From NCBI GenBank assembly GCA_035532755.1, contig DATKQI010000036.1, positions 1 through 6,939 on the forward strand: a stretch of 6,939 bases of DNA, written 5' to 3'. Position 1 is the stretch's first letter, and every line of letters starts with the position of its first letter. Under the pieces are notes generated by a model. That model ran no database searches, was not told the origin of the DNA, and saw only the letters and a list, made by a program, of their open reading frames with translations. Source of the stretch: DATKQI01 sp035532755 (GTDB lineage Bacteria; Pseudomonadota; Alphaproteobacteria; Acetobacterales; Acetobacteraceae). A program made the translations under genes and the position numbers. Below, one piece after another: positions 5,589 to 6,939 of the stretch.

Positions 5589-6821
5589 TCAGGCCGCGCG
5601 GGTCTCCATCGCCTCCCCGGCCGTCCTGGCCGGGCCGAGCACGGCGGCCAGGGCCGCGACCAGCCGGTCCATCATCGCCTCGGTATGCAGCGGCGTGGGG
5701 GTCAGGCGCAGCCGCTCCGCGCCGCGCGGCACGGTCGGGTAGTTGATCGGCGTGGCGTAGATGTCGAACTCGTCCAGCAGGCGGCGGCTGATCTCGGTGC
5801 AACGCGCGGCATCGCCCACCATCACCGGCACGATATGGCTGACGGAGGGCAGAACCGGCAGCCCGGCCGCCGCCAGCCGCCGCTTCAACTGGCCCACCCG
5901 CTCGAACAGCAGCGCCCGCCGCGCGGCGTCGGCCTTCACATGGCGCACGGAGGCGAGTGCGGCCCCAACGGTCGCCGGCGGGAGGGAGGTGGTGAAGATG
6001 AACCCGGCGGCCGCGGAGCGGATGAAGTCGATCACCACCGCATCGCCCGCCACATAGCCGCCGTGGCAGCCGAATGCCTTGGCCAGCGTCCCCTCGATCA
6101 GCGTGATCCGGTGCGCGATCCCGTCCCGCTCGGCCACGCCGCCGCCGGTCGGGCCATACATGCCCACCGCATGCACCTCGTCCAGATAGGTCAGCGCGCC
6201 GAAGCGGTCGGCCAGATCGCAGATCGCCCCGATGGGCGCGATGTCCGCATCCATCGAATAGACCGATTCGAACACGATCAGCTTCGGCGCGGCCGGCGGC
6301 GCGGCGGCCAGCAGCTCGGCCAGATGGCCGAGATCGTTGTGGCGGAAGATGTGGCAGGTGGCGGGCGCCCCCTTGATGCCCGCGATCATGGAGGCATGGT
6401 TCTTCGCGTCCGAGAACACGTGCCAGTCCGGCAACCCGCGCAGGATGGTGGTCAGCGCCGCCTGGTTGGCGACGAAGCCGGAGGTGAACAACAGCGCGGC
6501 CTGCTTGCCGTGCAGGGAGGCGAGTTCGGCCTCCAGCGCCGCGATCATCGGAGAGGTGCCGCTGATGTTGCGCGTGCCGCCGGCCCCCGCCCCCATGGCG
6601 CGCGCCGCCGCGCAGGCGGCCTCGATCGTCACCGCGTCCACCCCCATGCCGAGGTAGTCGTTGGACGACCAGACCGTCACCTCCCGCTCCCGCCCGTCCT
6701 GGCGCAGCGTGTACACGGGGAAGCGGCCGGCGCGCTTCTCGATCGGCGTGAAGCGGCGATAGCGGCCCTGGGCGCGGATCGCCTCCAGGCTGGTCTGGCA
6801 ATGGGTCAGGAACGGATGCAT
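5589..6821 (-). CDS. hemA: 5-aminolevulinate synthase (C4/Shemin pathway)
   Basis: A PLP enzyme condensing glycine with succinyl-CoA to give 5-aminolevulinate, CoA and CO2, the first committed step of tetrapyrrole synthesis in alphaproteobacteria. The 410 residues are close to the roughly 400 of Rhodobacter ALAS. Visible landmarks are GRYRRF near the N-terminus, T83 and N85 in GGTRNISG (the loop that favours glycine and binds succinyl-CoA in ALAS), NHASMIAGI (H142), DEVHAVGMYGP (D214, H217), the Schiff-base lysine K248 in GTLAKAFG, and the C-terminal INYPTVPRGAERLR. These distinguish it from the related serine palmitoyltransferase, BioF and Kbl. The chosen ATG at 6819-6821 follows GGGGAGG at 6832-6838 (10-nt spacing) and aligns with the Rhodobacter N-terminus. 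An upstream GTG at 6851 is less likely. It sits 37 nt after the transporter stop and 139 nt before acpXL. Confidence 0.95.
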   Translation of the reverse strand: MHPFLTHCQTSLEAIRAQGRYRRFTPIEKRAGRFPVYTLRQDGREREVTVWSSNDYLGMGVDAVTIEAACAAARAMGAGAGGTRNISGTSPMIAALEAELASLHGKQAALLFTSGFVANQAALTTILRGLPDWHVFSDAKNHASMIAGIKGAPATCHIFRHNDLGHLAELLAAAPPAAPKLIVFESVYSMDADIAPIGAICDLADRFGALTYLDEVHAVGMYGPTGGGVAERDGIAHRITLIEGTLAKAFGCHGGYVAGDAVVIDFIRSAAAGFIFTTSLPPATVGAALASVRHVKADAARRALLFERVGQLKRRLAAAGLPVLPSVSHIVPVMVGDAARCTEISRRLLDEFDIYATPINYPTVPRGAERLRLTPTPLHTEAMMDRLVAALAAVLGPARTAGEAMETRAA

Positions 6822-6831
6822 CGGCACGAAG

Positions 6832-6838
6832 CCTCCCC
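6832..6838 (-). promoter_or_regulatory. Ribosome binding site of hemA
   Basis: GGGGAGG on the minus strand, 10 nt before the ATG at 6821. It supports this start over the GTG at 6851, which lies upstream of the site. Confidence 0.6.
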
Positions 6839-6858
6839 GGCGCACGGCCACAGGCCTA

Positions 6859-6939
6859 TCAGGCGCGCGCCGCGAGAAGAATACCCGAAAGCGTGAGCAG
6901 CAGCGCGATCCCCTCGCGCGGGCCCAGCGGCTCCCCCAG
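6859..6939 (-). CDS. C-terminus of a DMT/EamA-family transporter (partial)
   Basis: Only the last 26 codons and the TGA stop lie in the window; the rest extends beyond the right edge. The fragment reads LGEPLGPREGIALLLTLSG followed by ILLAARA. The LGEPL-x3-E start, then a single hydrophobic helix ending in a small basic tail, is characteristic of the final transmembrane helix of EamA (drug/metabolite transporter superfamily) permeases. The substrate cannot be inferred. It precedes hemA by 37 nt on the same strand and may be co-transcribed with it. Confidence 0.65.
   Translation of the reverse strand: MGEPLGPREGIALLLTLSGILLAARA

Noticed and set aside
5589..6821. hemA product as a serine palmitoyltransferase paired with the ACP for sphingolipid synthesis
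   Set aside because: The GGTRNISG loop with T83/N85, the GRYRRF N-terminus and the overall match to Rhodobacter ALAS indicate 5-aminolevulinate synthase.
3927..6896. 989-codon open frame on the plus strand
   Set aside because: It is antisense to hemA, acpXL, fabZXL and fabF2XL. The predicted protein is Arg/His/Pro/Gly-rich with no recognisable motif, a typical artefact of high-GC coding DNA.

Overview
The window is a high-GC (roughly 70%) bacterial segment in which every convincing gene lies on the minus strand, so transcription runs from right to left. Its core is a compact cluster that I recognise as the very-long-chain fatty acid (VLCFA) lipid A operon of alphaproteobacteria. In rhizobia this operon reads acpXL-fabZXL-fabF2XL-fabF1XL-adh2XL-lpxXL, and the same six genes appear here in the same order. 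A C4-pathway 5-aminolevulinate synthase (hemA) lies directly upstream. ALAS plus an acpXL-type operon points strongly to Alphaproteobacteria. The GC content and the linkage of hemA to the operon make me think of an Acetobacteraceae-like organism rather than a rhizobium, but that placement is only an inference.

Layout from upstream (right) to downstream (left): 6859-6939 is the last 26 codons of a DMT/EamA-type membrane transporter; 5589-6821 is hemA; 5450-5588 is a 139-bp spacer with a perfect 14-bp palindrome overlapping a possible promoter; 5162-5449 is acpXL; 4688-5149 is fabZXL; 3435-4688 is fabF2XL; 2185-3438 is fabF1XL; 1160-2182 is adh2XL; 249-1097 (possibly starting nearer 1145) is lpxXL; 1-248 is an unassigned region of visibly lower GC.

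How the genes work together (family knowledge plus inference): AcpXL is the dedicated phosphopantetheine carrier. The FabF1XL/FabF2XL pair condenses malonyl units onto a growing acyl-AcpXL, FabZXL dehydrates the 3-hydroxyacyl intermediate, and Adh2XL, a medium-chain dehydrogenase/reductase, probably reduces the enoyl intermediate. LpxXL then transfers the finished C26-C30-class chain from AcpXL to lipid A at the inner membrane. No ketoreductase or omega-1 hydroxylase is encoded here, so those steps would have to come from elsewhere. Start and stop codons from acpXL to adh2XL are separated by 12 nt, overlapped by 1 nt, overlapped by 4 nt and separated by 2 nt, which indicates a translationally coupled operon.

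The most interesting point is that FabF2XL keeps a ketosynthase fold signature but has lost the catalytic Cys and both active-site His residues, while its neighbour FabF1XL has all three. This looks like a ketosynthase/chain-length-factor heterodimer, as in type II polyketide synthases, here apparently serving lipid A VLCFA synthesis.
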